Position numbers and translations under genes: made by a program
Assembly: GCA_019321725.1 (NCBI GenBank)
Contig: CM033110.1
Location: 372,001 to 436,000, forward strand
Direction: 5' to 3'
DNA: 64,000 nt
From: Paulownia fortunei
Lineage: Eukaryota; Streptophyta; Magnoliopsida; Lamiales; Paulowniaceae
The notes under the pieces: model-generated
Databases searched by the model: none
Told to the model about the DNA's origin: nothing
Seen by the model: the letters and a program-made list of their open reading frames with translations, nothing else
In this document: positions 1 through 12,244 of the stretch, piece after piece
Layout of the letters: each line of letters starts with the position of its first letter
Numbering within the stretch: the stretch's first letter is position 1

Positions 1-560
1 TTCATGCATTAACTATATTATCTTTGAGAGATCATCATCAATTACTTTCATTTATTGTTATACTTAATCATCCTATTTTGGTTAGGCCCTCAAACTTGAC
101 TTACAAAAGGTAAAAGATGGCCCAAATGACTGAATTTAGTTTAAAGATAGTTGTCTAATTAAATTATCTATGCAATTAATGAATGTGTAGATAATTAACA
201 AATTTTGAGTGTAATATATGGAAAACAAAGAAAAAGAAACCTGAGAATTGGATTTCGAATACGAGGCATAATCATATTAATTTCTGATTTGTATACAAAA
301 AGGTGAATATGAGATGTAAATCTTGTCTTGAGTGATTGTTTGGAATAGCCAGTGGTAATGCTCTTTTGCTAAGTAAGGTACACTTTTTCAAATTCAAACA
401 TCTATGGAAACAAATTTAATTTATTTTCGTTATAAAAACCCTTACGTTTTGTTTGGTTTTATTTCCATTTTAGCATTTTTTTTTTGAAAATGAAAACGCT
501 TTTTGTTTCAAAATCTAGTGTTAGTTGTGTTAAATAATAATTTTTTTGAGAGTTTAAGAT
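1..560. repeat. Copy A of dispersed upstream-flank repeat
   Basis: This block matches 8937-9400 along most of its length. Shared tracts include a 20-base core beginning ggccctcaaacttgacttac, followed by the same A-rich run through gaatgtgtagataa and the same run ending near gaaacaaatttaattt. Its first 60 bases also match 5574-5632. It is one of about five partial copies in the first 12 kb, and the best copies extend to sequence next to the HMA gene at 12525. No open reading frame of interest lies in it. It is best read as a duplicated non-coding flank. Confidence 0.7.
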
Positions 561-2255
561 CAATCACGGGAAACATACTTATTTTAAATTTAATGCAAAC
601 TTAACAATCATTTACAAAGTGCGAATGATTTTTTGCATATATTTTGATCTACACATGATGAACTTAGATAAAAATGAGCATTTTCTTATAATTGAGTTGC
701 TTTTTTGATCAAATGAAATATTATCTCATAATTTGCTTACGAAACATGTTGTCTTTTTTGAGTTTATTTTGGCTCTTCTTAATATTTTTTTATTCATTGA
801 TTCCCTAACATAAAACATTAATAAACTTATAATATTAACAAGATTAAAACAAGAAAAGTATAAAGGATTTGATACAAAAATATATCAAAATATGCACTAA
901 TCAAATTCTCCTATACTTAACCCTTGCTCGTCCTCGAGCAAGTTTTAAACAAATATAAACTAATTCACTTTTGTAGGAAATCACGATTGTATTTAGCATA
1001 TACAACAAGTTTTTAAACCCTAGGTGATCCATAGAAAATGAGTTATAGTCTCATAAGGATTTTCAGTGGTGATACTCACAAATACCTATGATAACTAACT
1101 TCCAATCATTATTCTTGGTAAACAACAATGTAATATGGAAATGAAAACAAACAAGTGTTGAATCTAACCTATAGTTATTCAAAAGTTAATATATTTTCAA
1201 AATAAACATACTCAAGTGTGTGTATGTGAATAGTTAATATCAACAGTAACGAAATCATGCATGTTTCAAACAAGTGAATTCCTACACAACCTCACAAAAA
1301 CCATCACTCAATCTCTAATGGAAGAGTGAAACATTATAAACTCTTATTTTGGTACAAATCTCCACTATACCGAATATACCACACAAAATCAAAAGGTTTT
1401 CAATAAAAGTTGTAATGAGGCCAAGGATAGTAATGTGGCTAAGAAACAAAAGGATAGAATACAACAAAGGTTTTAAAAACTTCATGAGATTAGAGATATA
1501 GAGTTTATTAATGAAAAATTCACATACTCCACAAATTTTAATACCGAAACCTATTGTTATTGAATTAGATTCCTTTTCATCATTCTTATTGATTTCACAA
1601 CATTCTATTTTTAGTTACAACTCATAATATTTTTAATACTTTATAATTTGTTTTTAGAAGAGAAACTCCGCAACACTTATCTCTATTCCAACCTAAATTC
1701 TTTTGCAAGCTCATATTATCAATGAAATGTCTTTTAAACTCCAAATCAATTTTAGAACAATGGTAAGATAATAGTATATTTAGGTTAGGTAAGAAGATAT
1801 GATTATCATAGAAAAAAAATTTATTTATTGAAAAGTTCAAAGTGGCTCACTATGGGAGATGTTCTCTTGAAACATCACATGGAGAACAAGTTGATTTGAC
1901 CATGGTACTAAAAAGTCTAATGCTTTAATCATTTTTCAACTGGTGCTCAATCAGTCGTTCTCCTTGACAGACCAAAAGAAAAAGTTCTAATACTTAACTC
2001 CTACATGTCGAAAATCTAAGTGATGATTAAAGTTAGAGAACAAGAAATATTTATTTTGACATGTTTCTCTCCATACCGAATAACATAACTATTCGTGCAA
2101 AAAAAAATTGAGTATAACTAGCACAAAAATATATTAATCAAAGAAAAACATCAAATTCCAAAACAGCATCCATCATCAATCACACCACTTTATTAATAAT
2201 TAATTTTAATCATTTAAGTTAGAAGAACATTTACAACTCAATTTTTTTTTTACAA
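561..2255. other. Gene-free A+T-rich intergenic stretch
   Basis: No reading frame with a recognisable domain is visible on either strand. The sequence is A+T-rich with scattered poly-T and poly-A runs. A 72-codon minus-strand frame near 1622-1840 has no motif and looks random. I see no RNA gene or clear mobile-element end. Confidence 0.6.
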
Positions 2256-3070
2256 TTCGCAAAATTAAGAAATTATTTAAAATTATGTAAACTATTTTTA
2301 TTTTATTTATTATTGAGATTAAATATATTTCTTAATATAGATATGAAAATTTCTCAACATTATTTTTTCTTATCTTCTATAAATTTTCTAAATTACTTAT
2401 ATTTTTAAAATTAAGAAATTATTTAAAGTTACTATGTAGAAAGTTTTCTTTTTTAATTATTTAAATTTAATATAAATTCTAATTATTAAATTATAGATTT
2501 TATTAACATCATTATCTTATTTTTAGTAAATTTTCTAAATTATTTACATTTTTAAAAATTAGAAAATATGTTATGTAAACTATTTTCTATATGGTTTACT
2601 CTGAGATTAAGTATAACTTGTAGTATTTAAAATAAAATTTTACTAACATCTATTTTTTTTTTTACTTTCAGTGTATTTTCTAAATTACTTATATTTATGA
2701 TAATCAAAAAATTATATATATGTATATTATGTAAACTATTTACTATTTTATAATTTATTGAGTTTAAATATATTTTCTAAATGTCAAATATAAAATTTTA
2801 TTAACATCATTTTCCTTTATTTTTTGCAATTTTTTAAAATACTTATATTTTTGAAATTAAGAAACTATTTAATTAAATTTAGTAAATTGTTTTCTATTTT
2901 ATTTATTGTTGAACTAATGTATTTAATAATTATTAAATAAGAGATTTTGTTAACATCATTTTTTATCTTTGGCTAATTTTTAAATCATTTATTTTTTTGA
3001 AAAATTAGAGATTGTTTATATATATTATGTAAATAATATTTTATTTTATTTATTATTGAACTTATATATT
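2256..3070. repeat. Degenerate tandem array, unit about 150 bp
   Basis: A motif close to aaattttctaaattacttat recurs at about 2381, 2528, 2673, 2827 and 2975, a spacing of roughly 145-155 bases. Each unit then carries an attaagaaattattt-like run, an atgtaaactatttt-like run, a ttatttattattgag-like run and a tattaacatcatttt-like run in the same order. About five and a half diverged units can be followed. The regular order separates this from chance A+T-rich similarity. It is satellite-like and non-coding. Confidence 0.65.
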
Positions 3071-3519
3071 TTTTGGCCCTTTTCGTCCCCATAATTGCCA
3101 CATTACTAATTTTCCCTCCTAAAATTTCAAGACACAAATATAGGTTTCGGTGCTAAGTCAGTAATATGTGGGAGAAAATTTTCGGGCAAAATCAAATTGA
3201 ATATTATAAATTTTAAAAAGTTAGTACATGTAAATTGAAGTCCCTCTAACAAAAAGGGTGAAATTTCTATATAAGCCAATATAGAAAATGAATTTTTCAA
3301 TTTTGCATATAAAGATATCTAATAATTTTTATATAATTTAAAAATAAATATAAGTACAATACATATAAATATAATATCAAAATAAATCGTATTTTCGCTA
3401 TCAAATAATTTTTTTATATTCGTATTTTATATGGACGTTTACAAATCAATGTATTATATTTTTTCACCATAATTCTTAATAAGAATTTATAATATACTCT
3501 TTTCTACGGCACATTTAAC

Positions 3520-3606
3520 TAACCATCCTATTTCAATTAGGCCGTGGAACTTGACTTACAAAAGATAAAATATGGCCCAAATGACTGAATTTAATTTATT
3601 AATTGT
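3520..3606. repeat. Copy B (partial) of dispersed upstream-flank repeat
   Basis: A short stretch repeats the core of copy A: caattaggcc, gaacttgacttacaaaag and tggcccaaatgactgaattt in order. Homology ends after about 85 bases. The following 240 bases (3610-3850) are less A+T-rich and contain the ACGT-core inverted repeat listed separately. Confidence 0.6.
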
Positions 3607-3655
3607 AGTTTAAGTAATTCATCAGTTACAAATTGATCGAAGTATTCATGGTTTC

Positions 3656-3679
3656 GCCACGTAATGTCATGTACGTGGC
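3656..3679. other. Inverted repeat with two ACGT cores
   Basis: gccacgta at 3656-3663 is the exact reverse complement of tacgtggc at 3672-3679, with an 8-base spacer. Both arms contain a plant ACGT core of the kind bound by bZIP factors. No gene starts nearby on either strand, so any regulatory role is speculative. Confidence 0.3.
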
Positions 3680-4112
3680 CACATTGTACCCATCCCTTCT
3701 CATTAAATCCTCCAAATGAAAGTTGTTACGCGGGCGGGCCTCTTGATTTCTGAGGTTCATTCGGGCGGATGATGGCTAAGAACCCTCCCTTTTTGACCTC
3801 CCGTGGCGACTGTTGCACAAGATAATCAATACGATGAAACTATTTATCCACACAATTATGTGCTTCTAGCAGAGTAACGTGTGACTCTTAAATTTTTATT
3901 TATTAATTTTTTTTAATTTAATTTAATTTAAATATCGAAAGATTTTAGTTGGACATTATTTCAATAAGTTTAACATATTTTTTAATGCAAATCAACATTA
4001 ATTTTTTAGAATCGAATCAGTCCATACTCGAAATTCATACCCAATGTAAAAAACGAACAACACATTATATTTTGTTATTAATAAATTGACGAAATACAAA
4101 TAAAGATCACAA

Positions 4113-4136
4113 ATATATATATATATATATATATAT
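4113..4136. repeat. (AT)12 microsatellite
   Basis: About twelve uninterrupted AT units, followed by ggagatatt. Confidence 0.9.
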
Positions 4137-4484
4137 GGAGATATTATGTAAGTACTTGAAAAGTTCAAATCAACATTCGTCGTCGCATGGTGATCGGAAC
4201 AAGGTTGAAAATAAAGTTGGTAAGTTCCAAACAAAGTTGAGAATCATACAAGAAACGTGTTACTACTCAAACAGTGATATATATGGTAAGAAATATGTTT
4301 GCCTCGTATAGATATTTTTGCCTGCTTATGTCCGAAGGAGAGGTTATCATTTACATCACGCCAGCAAGCCTGCCTCATCACGTGACGTCTCCTGATGACG
4401 CATACATCAATAAAGCAATTGTACAAATCCATGATTAATTCATACCTAGTACAATAATTTTATGTTTCTTGTGGTTGATATTTG

Positions 4485-4920
4485 ATTCATACATTAACTT
4501 CAACTACATAATCTTTTGGAGATCATCATCGATTTTTATGGCTAAAAAATAAATTAATCTATTTAATATTTAATTTGAAATTAGTAGATCATTTGAACAT
4601 GATTTGTTAAATATAATTGACTAAATTTAAATAAAATTTTCGTTTGATAAAATTTAAAGATTGATTAAATTAGTAAAAAATGATAAAATATATATAAAAA
4701 TATCAAACTATTTGAGTCAGTCGATTAAAACTCGTTAGATTCGATTCGACTAACAATCATATCAAATTCAAATATAATTTTTAAAATTCAATTAATTTGA
4801 ACAATTATCTATTTAACTCAACTATATTCATTTACAACCATATCGATTGCTCTCATTTATTGTAGTACTTAATCCTATTTCAATTAGGCCCTCAAACTTG
4901 ACTTAGTTTCAAATCTCATG
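4485..4920. repeat. Copy C of flank repeat, split by a ~307-bp insertion
   Basis: The left part (4485-4534) matches the start of copy A and the block near 10547. The right part (4842-4908) continues with the tctcatttattg and ggccctcaaacttgactta motifs. The intervening 4535-4841 has no counterpart in the other copies. It is bounded by the same heptamer, atcgatt, at 4528-4534 and 4842-4848, which looks like a target-site duplication. I could not find convincing terminal inverted repeats on the insert. Confidence 0.5.
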
Positions 4921-5573
4921 TTTAGATATATGCTACATTGTTTGGCCAATAAAACACAAATATATTTAACTCTGAAAAATATATTTTTCATAGTTGATAT
5001 AAGATAGTTTTTATTCGTGATCTTTGTTTCTTTTATTTTTCGTATACATTCTAAAATTATTGAAAAATGCTTGTACTTTTAAGTTGAAATGTTAAGCATA
5101 TAGATTGTACTTATTATTTAAATAGTTGACAAAAAATACTTCATTTTAACAAATACTTATAACATTTAAGTAAATTTAAAAATATATAAAAATATTTATA
5201 AGTATTAATTCAATAGTATATATAAAAAAATCCTAATAATTTATGAATCTACTAATTATTTTTAAATAATTATCTTGAATTTGTACCATAATTATAAATT
5301 AAATAATATAGATATATGTATGTAATAATTTTTACATAATTTAAAAATAATTACAAGCATAATACATATAAAAATGATATCAAAATAAGAAGTTTTTTTT
5401 ACTATTGAATAATTTTTTTACATTCAAATTTTACACGTAGGTTTACAAATCAATTTATTATCCGTGTTCATATTTTTTGGCCGACACTTTTTTCATAATA
5501 TTTAATAAAAATTCATAATATACTCATACCTACTAAATTCTGAGTCTTTCCCATACCAAATTTAACTAACTAG

Positions 5574-5632
5574 ATTCATGGGTCAACTTTAACTATATTA
5601 TTTTTGGAAGATCATCTTCAATTACTCTCATT
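5574..5632. repeat. Copy D of flank repeat, left part
   Basis: This is the left piece of copy D. It matches the first 60 bases of the window and ends at the hAT insertion. The same copy resumes at 8937, so removing the 5633-8928 insert and one copy of ctctcatt rejoins it. Confidence 0.75.
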
Positions 5633-8600
5633 CAGACCTGACCACGGGTCCGACCCGCGGACTTGTGAACCGCTGCGTCAATCCGATGGTTCAAGCCTGG
5701 TCGGCCCACCGGGCTGACTCGGATTGAACCATCGATCGACGGTTCAAGAAAAATAAAATAAAATAAAATAAAAATGCAAAGTAGCCGTTGCCATTTTGGC
5801 AACGACTATGGGCAACGATCAAATGACAAATTTGACCGTTGCCAAGTCAAACGATTTGACTTTTTTATTTTTTTTTTAATTTTTCTTCTATAAATAACCA
5901 TCAATTCTTCATTTTTTCTATACTTCAACTCTCAAATCTCAATTATCTAATTTCCAACTCTCAATTGTCTAATTTTCACTTTTAATTATTCATTCTCAAT
6001 TCTATATTATTTTAATTATTTCATTAAATATTTTTTCATATTTCATTTATTTCATCTTCAATTATTCATTATTGAATTCTATAAATTAAAATCTCATCAT
6101 TTATAAAAAAATAGTCGGTTCAAACAATAGAGGTAAGAAAAAGATGTTTGCAATTGAAGAGCAACCAAGGTTCAACATCGATTGTCAAGTTGAGATAAGG
6201 GAAAGATGCCTGCAACCGATGAGCAACCAAGGTTCAACATCGATTATGAAGTTAAGTTAAGTGATGAAGAACAAACTCACTCGTATACTATTCAAGAAAT
6301 AATGAGTTATACTCATACTCGATCTATTCCATTTTTCAAATCTTCTATTTTTACAAAATATTTTGATAAAATGACACTTCCAAATGGAGAGATGCGAGCA
6401 AAGTGTAATTATTGTTCGCAATCTTATAAATTTTAATCCGAAGACGGTTATGGATCCTTGAAAAGACATGTTAAGAAGATGCATCCAGTAGAATTTGACA
6501 TTGATTGTACCCAAACTCAAATGCCATTATTCACATCTTTCAGCACTAGTGGAGGAAATAATCTTTATTTCTGTTAGATTTAAATATAATGATATTAGAT
6601 GTAGAGAAAATTTAGTTAGATTTATTTTTGTTGAATATCTTAGTTTTAATTTTGCAAATAAATTCTTTTTTAATGAATTAATTCAAACAACATATAATCC
6701 AGCGGTTAAAGGTATTCCATGAACCATACCAACAGGCCATGTAAAAAAATTATATAATAAATCTAAAAAAGAGTTAAAAGAATTATTAAATAATATAAAT
6801 AATAAAAAAAATTTATGTAGTGATTGGAGTTATCATTGACAAATATATTCATATATGGGTATTACATGTCATTAGATTGATGATTATTGGACACTTTAAA
6901 AAAGATTACTTGCATTTAGAGTTTTTGATAGTCCACATACAACGACAATATTTCACAAATTATAGTTTTAATATCAGAAGAATATAATTTAGTTAATAAT
7001 TTTTTTTCAATATCATTTGACAATACTGCAGCTAATAATGCTAATATTGGTAATCTTAAAATTGTATGTGAACCATCAATTGGTGGTAAAAATTTTCATA
7101 TTAGATGTATATGTCATATTTCAAAAGTTTTAGATAATCAACTTAAACTAATTAGACAAATATTTTTTTATTTATAGACACATCCACCTATTAATAAACA
7201 ATGGTTTAGATTTTGTAAGGTTAATGGTGAGAGACCTAAAAAATTTTCACGGGATGTTCCAACCTGTTGGAATTCAACATATAGATTATTAGAAGAATCT
7301 AGTGACTATAAAGATTTATTATGTTAATTTTTTATACAAATTATTTCTACTCATTTTCATTTATATTCACATCATTGGACAGTATGTGAAAAAAATTATA
7401 ATATTTTAAAAATATTTAATGATACTATTTTACAATTATCTAGTGTTTATTCCCCAATTTCTCATTTAGTATTATTAAATTATTATAATATTGTATCAAT
7501 TTTACATGAAAATATTAACTTCTAAGATGAAAATTTAGTAAATTATGCTTTATCAATGCAGTTGAAATAGGAAAAATATTTTTTTGAAATTTCATATATT
7601 AATTTAATTGTTGTTATTTTTTATCCTAAACTTAAATTAGATGGTTTACAAGACTTGTTATTAATTTATTATAATGCTTTAAAATGTAATGAAAATGATT
7701 ATACTATATATATTAATAATATTATATTTAAAATTAGAATACTTTTAAATAAATTTTATAATGAATATAGTTTCAAATATGGTTCACAATCAACTCAAGT
7801 TGATATACATAGAACTAGTAATAGTAGTAGTTTCAAACTTACGGCAGCATAACTTTTATTTATGAAATAAACTAAACGTTCTCGAGTATCCTCAAGATCT
7901 AACCAAGAACTTGAGAGTTATTTTAATATTTTATTTGAGTTTAATGAGACAAACGACGATGAAAAGTTCAATATTTTGCGATGGTGGTCACAAAAGGAGC
8001 AAACGTATCTAATTTTATCCGTAATGGTGAAGGAGATACTTGCTTCACCTGCTTCAATCGTTGCAGTGAAGCAAGTCTTCAGTGCGGAAGACAATATATT
8101 GAGTGAGAAACGCTTAATGTTGTCTCCCAAGAATTTAGAAATTCAATCATATCTTGATGATTAGATTAATGTCTCAGTACAAAAACAAGATCAGTCGGAT
8201 TTGGAGGAAGATCGAGAGGAGGACACAGATGGAATAACGATGAGTACGGGTGAGAGTGATTGAAGCATGCCATTCCCTAAGATAAAAAGGGTTAAAATAT
8301 AAGAAAGTTACGTGGGTTTTGATTCCTTTGTACCATAAGAGGATACGTAGGCAACTTAAATTTAAGTTTAAACTCATTTTTATTTTTAAAATGGTTTTTA
8401 ATTATATAATTTAAATTTTTGCTAATATTTTTTAAAATTTAAGTGCAAATTTTGTTTATTAAAATTTAAGTTTAAACTTTAAGATTTCAAGTTGTGCATC
8501 TTTTTTTATATATTTATTATAATTAGAATATTTGATATTTTAAATTTTAGATAATAATTTTTTTTTTAAATTTAAGTCAAAGTTTATTCATTAAGTTCAA

Positions 8601-8928
8601 AAATTAATGATATTTTTTTTAAAATTTAAGTTTAAAATTTTTCATTAAAATATATGTTTAAAATTTCAAACCCTTGTTTTTTGTTTTACAAAAATTACAA
8701 TTTTGTACAATTAATGGTTGGTTAAAAAGTTACAAATTTTCAAAATATAAAGTAAAAAATAAAATAAAAATTCAAGGGTCGGAACCGAAACCGACGGTTA
8801 ACCGGAACCGGTTAAGCGGTTCCAAAACCTGGAACCGCCAGACCGTAACCGATCATGACAGTTAAAATTAAGGATCGAAAATTTTTTAAACCATAAAATC
8901 GACTATTTTTGAACCGTGGTCAAGTCTA
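5633..8928 (+). mobile_element. hAT-superfamily DNA transposon, decayed, 3.3 kb
   Basis: The element begins cagacctgaccacgg and ends ccgtggtcaagtcta, giving imperfect terminal inverted repeats of about 15 bases with a C/T mismatch at the first base, as known for maize Ac. It is flanked on both sides by the perfect 8-mer ctctcatt (5625-5632 and 8929-8936), the target-duplication length of hAT elements. Both subterminal zones are unusually G+C-rich for this window (5637-5745 and about 8775-8865) and contain repeated cggtt/aaccg words, as expected for transposase-binding regions. The interior holds a broken hAT transposase on the plus strand. The insertion splits copy D of the flank repeat, so it is younger than that duplication. 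Stops in the transposase make it non-autonomous. Confidence 0.88.
6206..8164 (+). pseudogene. hAT transposase pseudogene (BED finger to dimerisation domain)
   Basis: The N-terminal part (6206-6436) encodes the first half of a BED zinc finger: an aromatic block FFKSSIFTKYFDK, then the C-x2-C pair in KCNYCSQSYKF. A TAA at 6434-6436 interrupts it. The finger's second half, with the HVKKMH histidines, follows directly in the same frame. Frames 6495-6722 and later fragments read like the hAT core but with several stops. The last open segment (7976-8164) matches the hAT C-terminal dimerisation domain: RWWSQKEQTYLILS, then ILASPAS, VKQVFSAEDNILSEKR and the LSPKNLE tail. No continuous frame links these parts, so no active protein is expected. 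Confidence 0.85.
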
Positions 8929-8936
8929 CTCTCATT

Positions 8937-9860
8937 TATTATCACTTAATCATCCTATTTTGGTTAGGCCCTCAAACTTGACTTACAAAAGGTAAAAGAT
9001 GGCCCAAAGGACTCAATTTAGTTTAAAGATAGTAGTCTAATTAAATTATCTGTGCAATTAATGAATGTGTAGATAACTAACAAATTTTGAGTGTATTATA
9101 TGGAAAACAAAGAAAAAGAAACTTGAGAATTGGATCTTGAATACGAAATATAATTATATTAATTTATGATACATACAAAAGGTGAATACGAGATGCAAAA
9201 TCTTGTCTTTGAGTGATTGTTTTTGCTAAGTACAATTTTTCAAATTCAAAACAACTATGGAAACAAATTTAATTTCTATTTTGCTATAAAACTCTTAGGT
9301 TTTGTTTGATTTCATTTCCATTACAGCATTTACTTTTTCCACAAATGAAAATGTATTTGCCACTTGTATTTTCAGAAAATAGTATTTTTATTTTTTAAAA
9401 ATACCAAAAATCAATTATAATTTTTAAATAAGCATATACTTTACTATATGTCCTCTAAAATATATCATATGGTTTCTTCTTAACAAAACTTAAAAAAAAA
9501 AATTTCTCCAAATATTTTCCAATCTTACTATTAAAATATATTCTCGTAAAATAATTCTTTCAAAAGAATTGGAAATAAAATCAAACGAACCGTTAGACTT
9601 GCTTTAGATCTTTAATTTCTAATGGCACAAAATCTAATTTAAAAGTATCAAATCTATAAACCTTTTTTATTCTTTGGTTGACAATTGGATACCATGAGAA
9701 TTGATCAATAAAATAAATGAAATCGGATATTTGTGTAAATCCACGTAAATCTTAGTTAAATGTGCGCAAAATGATCATATCTCTTTCACCCAAAGCGAAG
9801 CAAGAAAAACCAACCTTGTTTTATTGGTTATCCGCTTAGATTTGGTTCACCTCCACATAT
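8937..9860. repeat. Copy D of flank repeat, right part (matches HMA upstream region)
   Basis: From 8937 to about 9400 this matches copy A. From about 9600 to 9860 it matches 11880-12140, immediately upstream of the HMA gene. Shared tracts include ggcacaaaatc, taccgtgag/taccatgag, caaaatgatcat/caaaatggtcat and the nearly identical ccttgttttattggttatcc. Homology stops at gttcacct (about 9850), before the HMA start codon position, so no HMA exon is present in this copy. Confidence 0.7.
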
Positions 9861-9879
9861 ACATACAGATGACAATAAT

Positions 9880-10870
9880 AATTATTTTGTCTCAATTACA
9901 CTCACAAGTTTAATAATTAATAACACATATATAGTGATAGTGGCTATAAAATTGTCAATATTACTAATGACAAGATTTTATAGTTATTATACTTGCGTCA
10001 GCCAATAGATACAATTTGAATCAAATTTTTGACATTAATAAACTTTTGAAATTCAATATAGTGACAAAATAAAAATTTTTATCACTTAATATATGTAATT
10101 AGTGGTAATTTTCTTATTATTACTTAACATTTTATTACCAATATTATTTTTTCTTATAGTGGGCATATAGTGATAGTATCTATGTTGTCGTTGATGACTT
10201 GTATTAATTAATAATAATTTTTATTCTGTCAAAATAATAATTTTAAATATATAATTATCACAATGGTTGTGTGTAAATCATTGACAATCAGTGACAATTA
10301 AGATACTCTCATAGGCGTTATTGAATTATTATTTTATATGTGTCATTAATTGTCAATAGTGACAACTTAAATTCAATTTTTTGTCACTTTAAAATTTTGT
10401 GAAACTTATTATTGCGACATAACAATAATTCTTATATATGATAACGTATATTATTAGCGATAATTTTAATACTATCACTTATTATTTTATCATTAATATT
10501 TTTTTCTATAAGTTCAAGTTCTTGCAGTTGATCTATGTTAGGGATTCAATCATCAACTTCAACTATAATCTTTTGGAGATCATAATAAACTACTCTTAGT
10601 TATTAATTTCTATAATTAAGCCTATTTCAACCTTGAGTTTGATTGACTTTGGGGATTTGTAGACATGCCAAAAAGTTGCTAGGATGAATTAGGCGTTCAA
10701 AACAATTTTTACCTAAACTATATGATTAATGTTGTTTTTGTAACTTTTAAATTTGTAAAATTTATTATTGTGACTTTTTTTTCAAAGTAATTTATATAAT
10801 TAATAGTAATTTTGATATTATCACTTATGTCATTAAAATATATATAATCCCTAACATCAACTGCAAGAAC
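9880..10870. mobile_element. CACTA-like (En/Spm) terminal-repeat remnant, tentative
   Basis: Three related segments (about 10050-10160, 10370-10510 and 10725-10835) share gtgacaaaa-like, tagtgataattt-like and attatcacttatt-like words in the same order. One ends in ttttttcttatagtg, whose reverse complement cactataagaaaa resembles a CACTA terminus. An inverted pair, gttcttgcagttgat at about 10518 and atcaactgcaagaac at about 10856, brackets the last 330 bases. No transposase coding is visible. The assignment rests on terminal and subterminal word similarity only. Confidence 0.35.
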
Positions 10871-10875
10871 CATTA

Positions 10876-10915
<40 letters not shown>

Positions 10916-12180
10916 GGCAAAAAATCACTCCTCCAAATAGCTAAAATTGCAACTCAAGACTACATTAATCACATATTAACAATAAGTTGGAAGATTTTCT
11001 AATATGGCTTAAATTGGACCACATTATTGGGCCTGCATATTTGGACCACTTTACGGGTATTTATGCTTAGATGAGCCTGTGGGCTTCACTTGAAAGCAGC
11101 CACATTGACTGATCCGAGCTATGGTTCTCTTGAACCGACCTAGATTGTTATGAGTCGTAATAAATCATTTAAAAAAAATAAATTTATTTAATGTCTAATT
11201 TTTAATTATATTATTCTCATAAACTATTTAACGAGACCCGTTGATTAGTGGTGAACCTCAAATCTAAAATATTTTTATTAACCTTGGAGCCTCAACTTTA
11301 TTAATGCGTAATCTAATTACTGTGCTTGTTTTTCGTGGGTTAAGTTTTAATTAATAATAATTTAATTAGCAATTCAGCCTTTATGGTTGGTGGGATGCTC
11401 CTTAAAAGTTATTTGCAATATATTTAAGGTATGGGGTTGGTTGCAGGTACGCTAGGCTAGATTTTGTACTTTGAAGGGATAGGATTTTGTACCACATTAT
11501 AGTTATCTCTATTGTAACGAAGGTTTTGGATCACATTATAGTTATCTCTATTGTAATGAAGCGAATTTGAATCGAGTGTGAAAATTACAAAATAGTTTAC
11601 ATAAATTATACATGCAATTAATGCATGTGTACGAAATTAACAAATTTTTTTGGTAAATGAATAAAATGAAACTTGAAACTTGAATTTTTAATATTATGTT
11701 AACCACTTAAATATTATTTAATAGTAACATCATATATGGTGTTGAACAATAAACTATTACTTATATTAAAACTCAAATATATTGTCTTGGGAATAACCAT
11801 TTATATTTATCGTGCATCTTCAACTACGTGAGATATATTTGGCAAATTCAAACAACCATAGAAATAAAATTCATATCTATTTAACTACAAAAATCTTATA
11901 GATCTTGAATTTCGAAGGGCACAAAATCAAATTTTAAAGGAATTCAATCTAGAAATTTTACATTATTTGCACACAATTGTATACCGTGAGAAATCAATAA
12001 ATTAAATTAAAAAAATAAAATTGTGTGAATTTGCAATTGTCAACCTTGATTATGTGTGCAAAATGGTCATGTCACTTTCAAGCACAGTTAAGCAAGAAAA
12101 TCAACCTTGTTTTATTGGTTATCCACCAAGATTTTTGTTCACCTTCCGTTTAAATTTTTATCTGGAGTTGGTAATTTTTA
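10547..12180. repeat. Copy E of flank repeat, interrupted, adjoining the HMA gene
   Basis: The left portion (10547-10660) repeats the cttcaactataatcttttggagatcat start seen in copy C. After unrelated sequence, the right portion (about 11560-12150) repeats the gcaattaatgcatgtg and ttaacaaatttt tracts and then the ccttgttttattggttatcc block of copy D. This is the copy that still has its gene, so it probably represents the ancestral HMA upstream region. Confidence 0.55.
10878..10913. repeat. (AT)18 microsatellite
   Basis: About 36 bases of uninterrupted AT alternation. Confidence 0.9.
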
Positions 12181-12228
12181 CACCATATGGCACCTACAAA
12201 AGGTGATTCAAGATAGATACAAAATACA

Positions 12229-12244
12229 CCCCCCCCCCCCCCCC
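12229..12244. repeat. Poly-C tract, 16 bases
   Basis: A run of 16 C, striking in such A+T-rich sequence, about 280 bases upstream of the HMA start codon. Such a run is also a typical assembly or polymerase-slippage hotspot. Confidence 0.85.

Noticed and set aside
2256..3070. CRISPR-like or other direct-repeat array
   Set aside because: Units are adjoining and diverged with no unique spacers; it is a degenerate tandem repeat in a plant genome.
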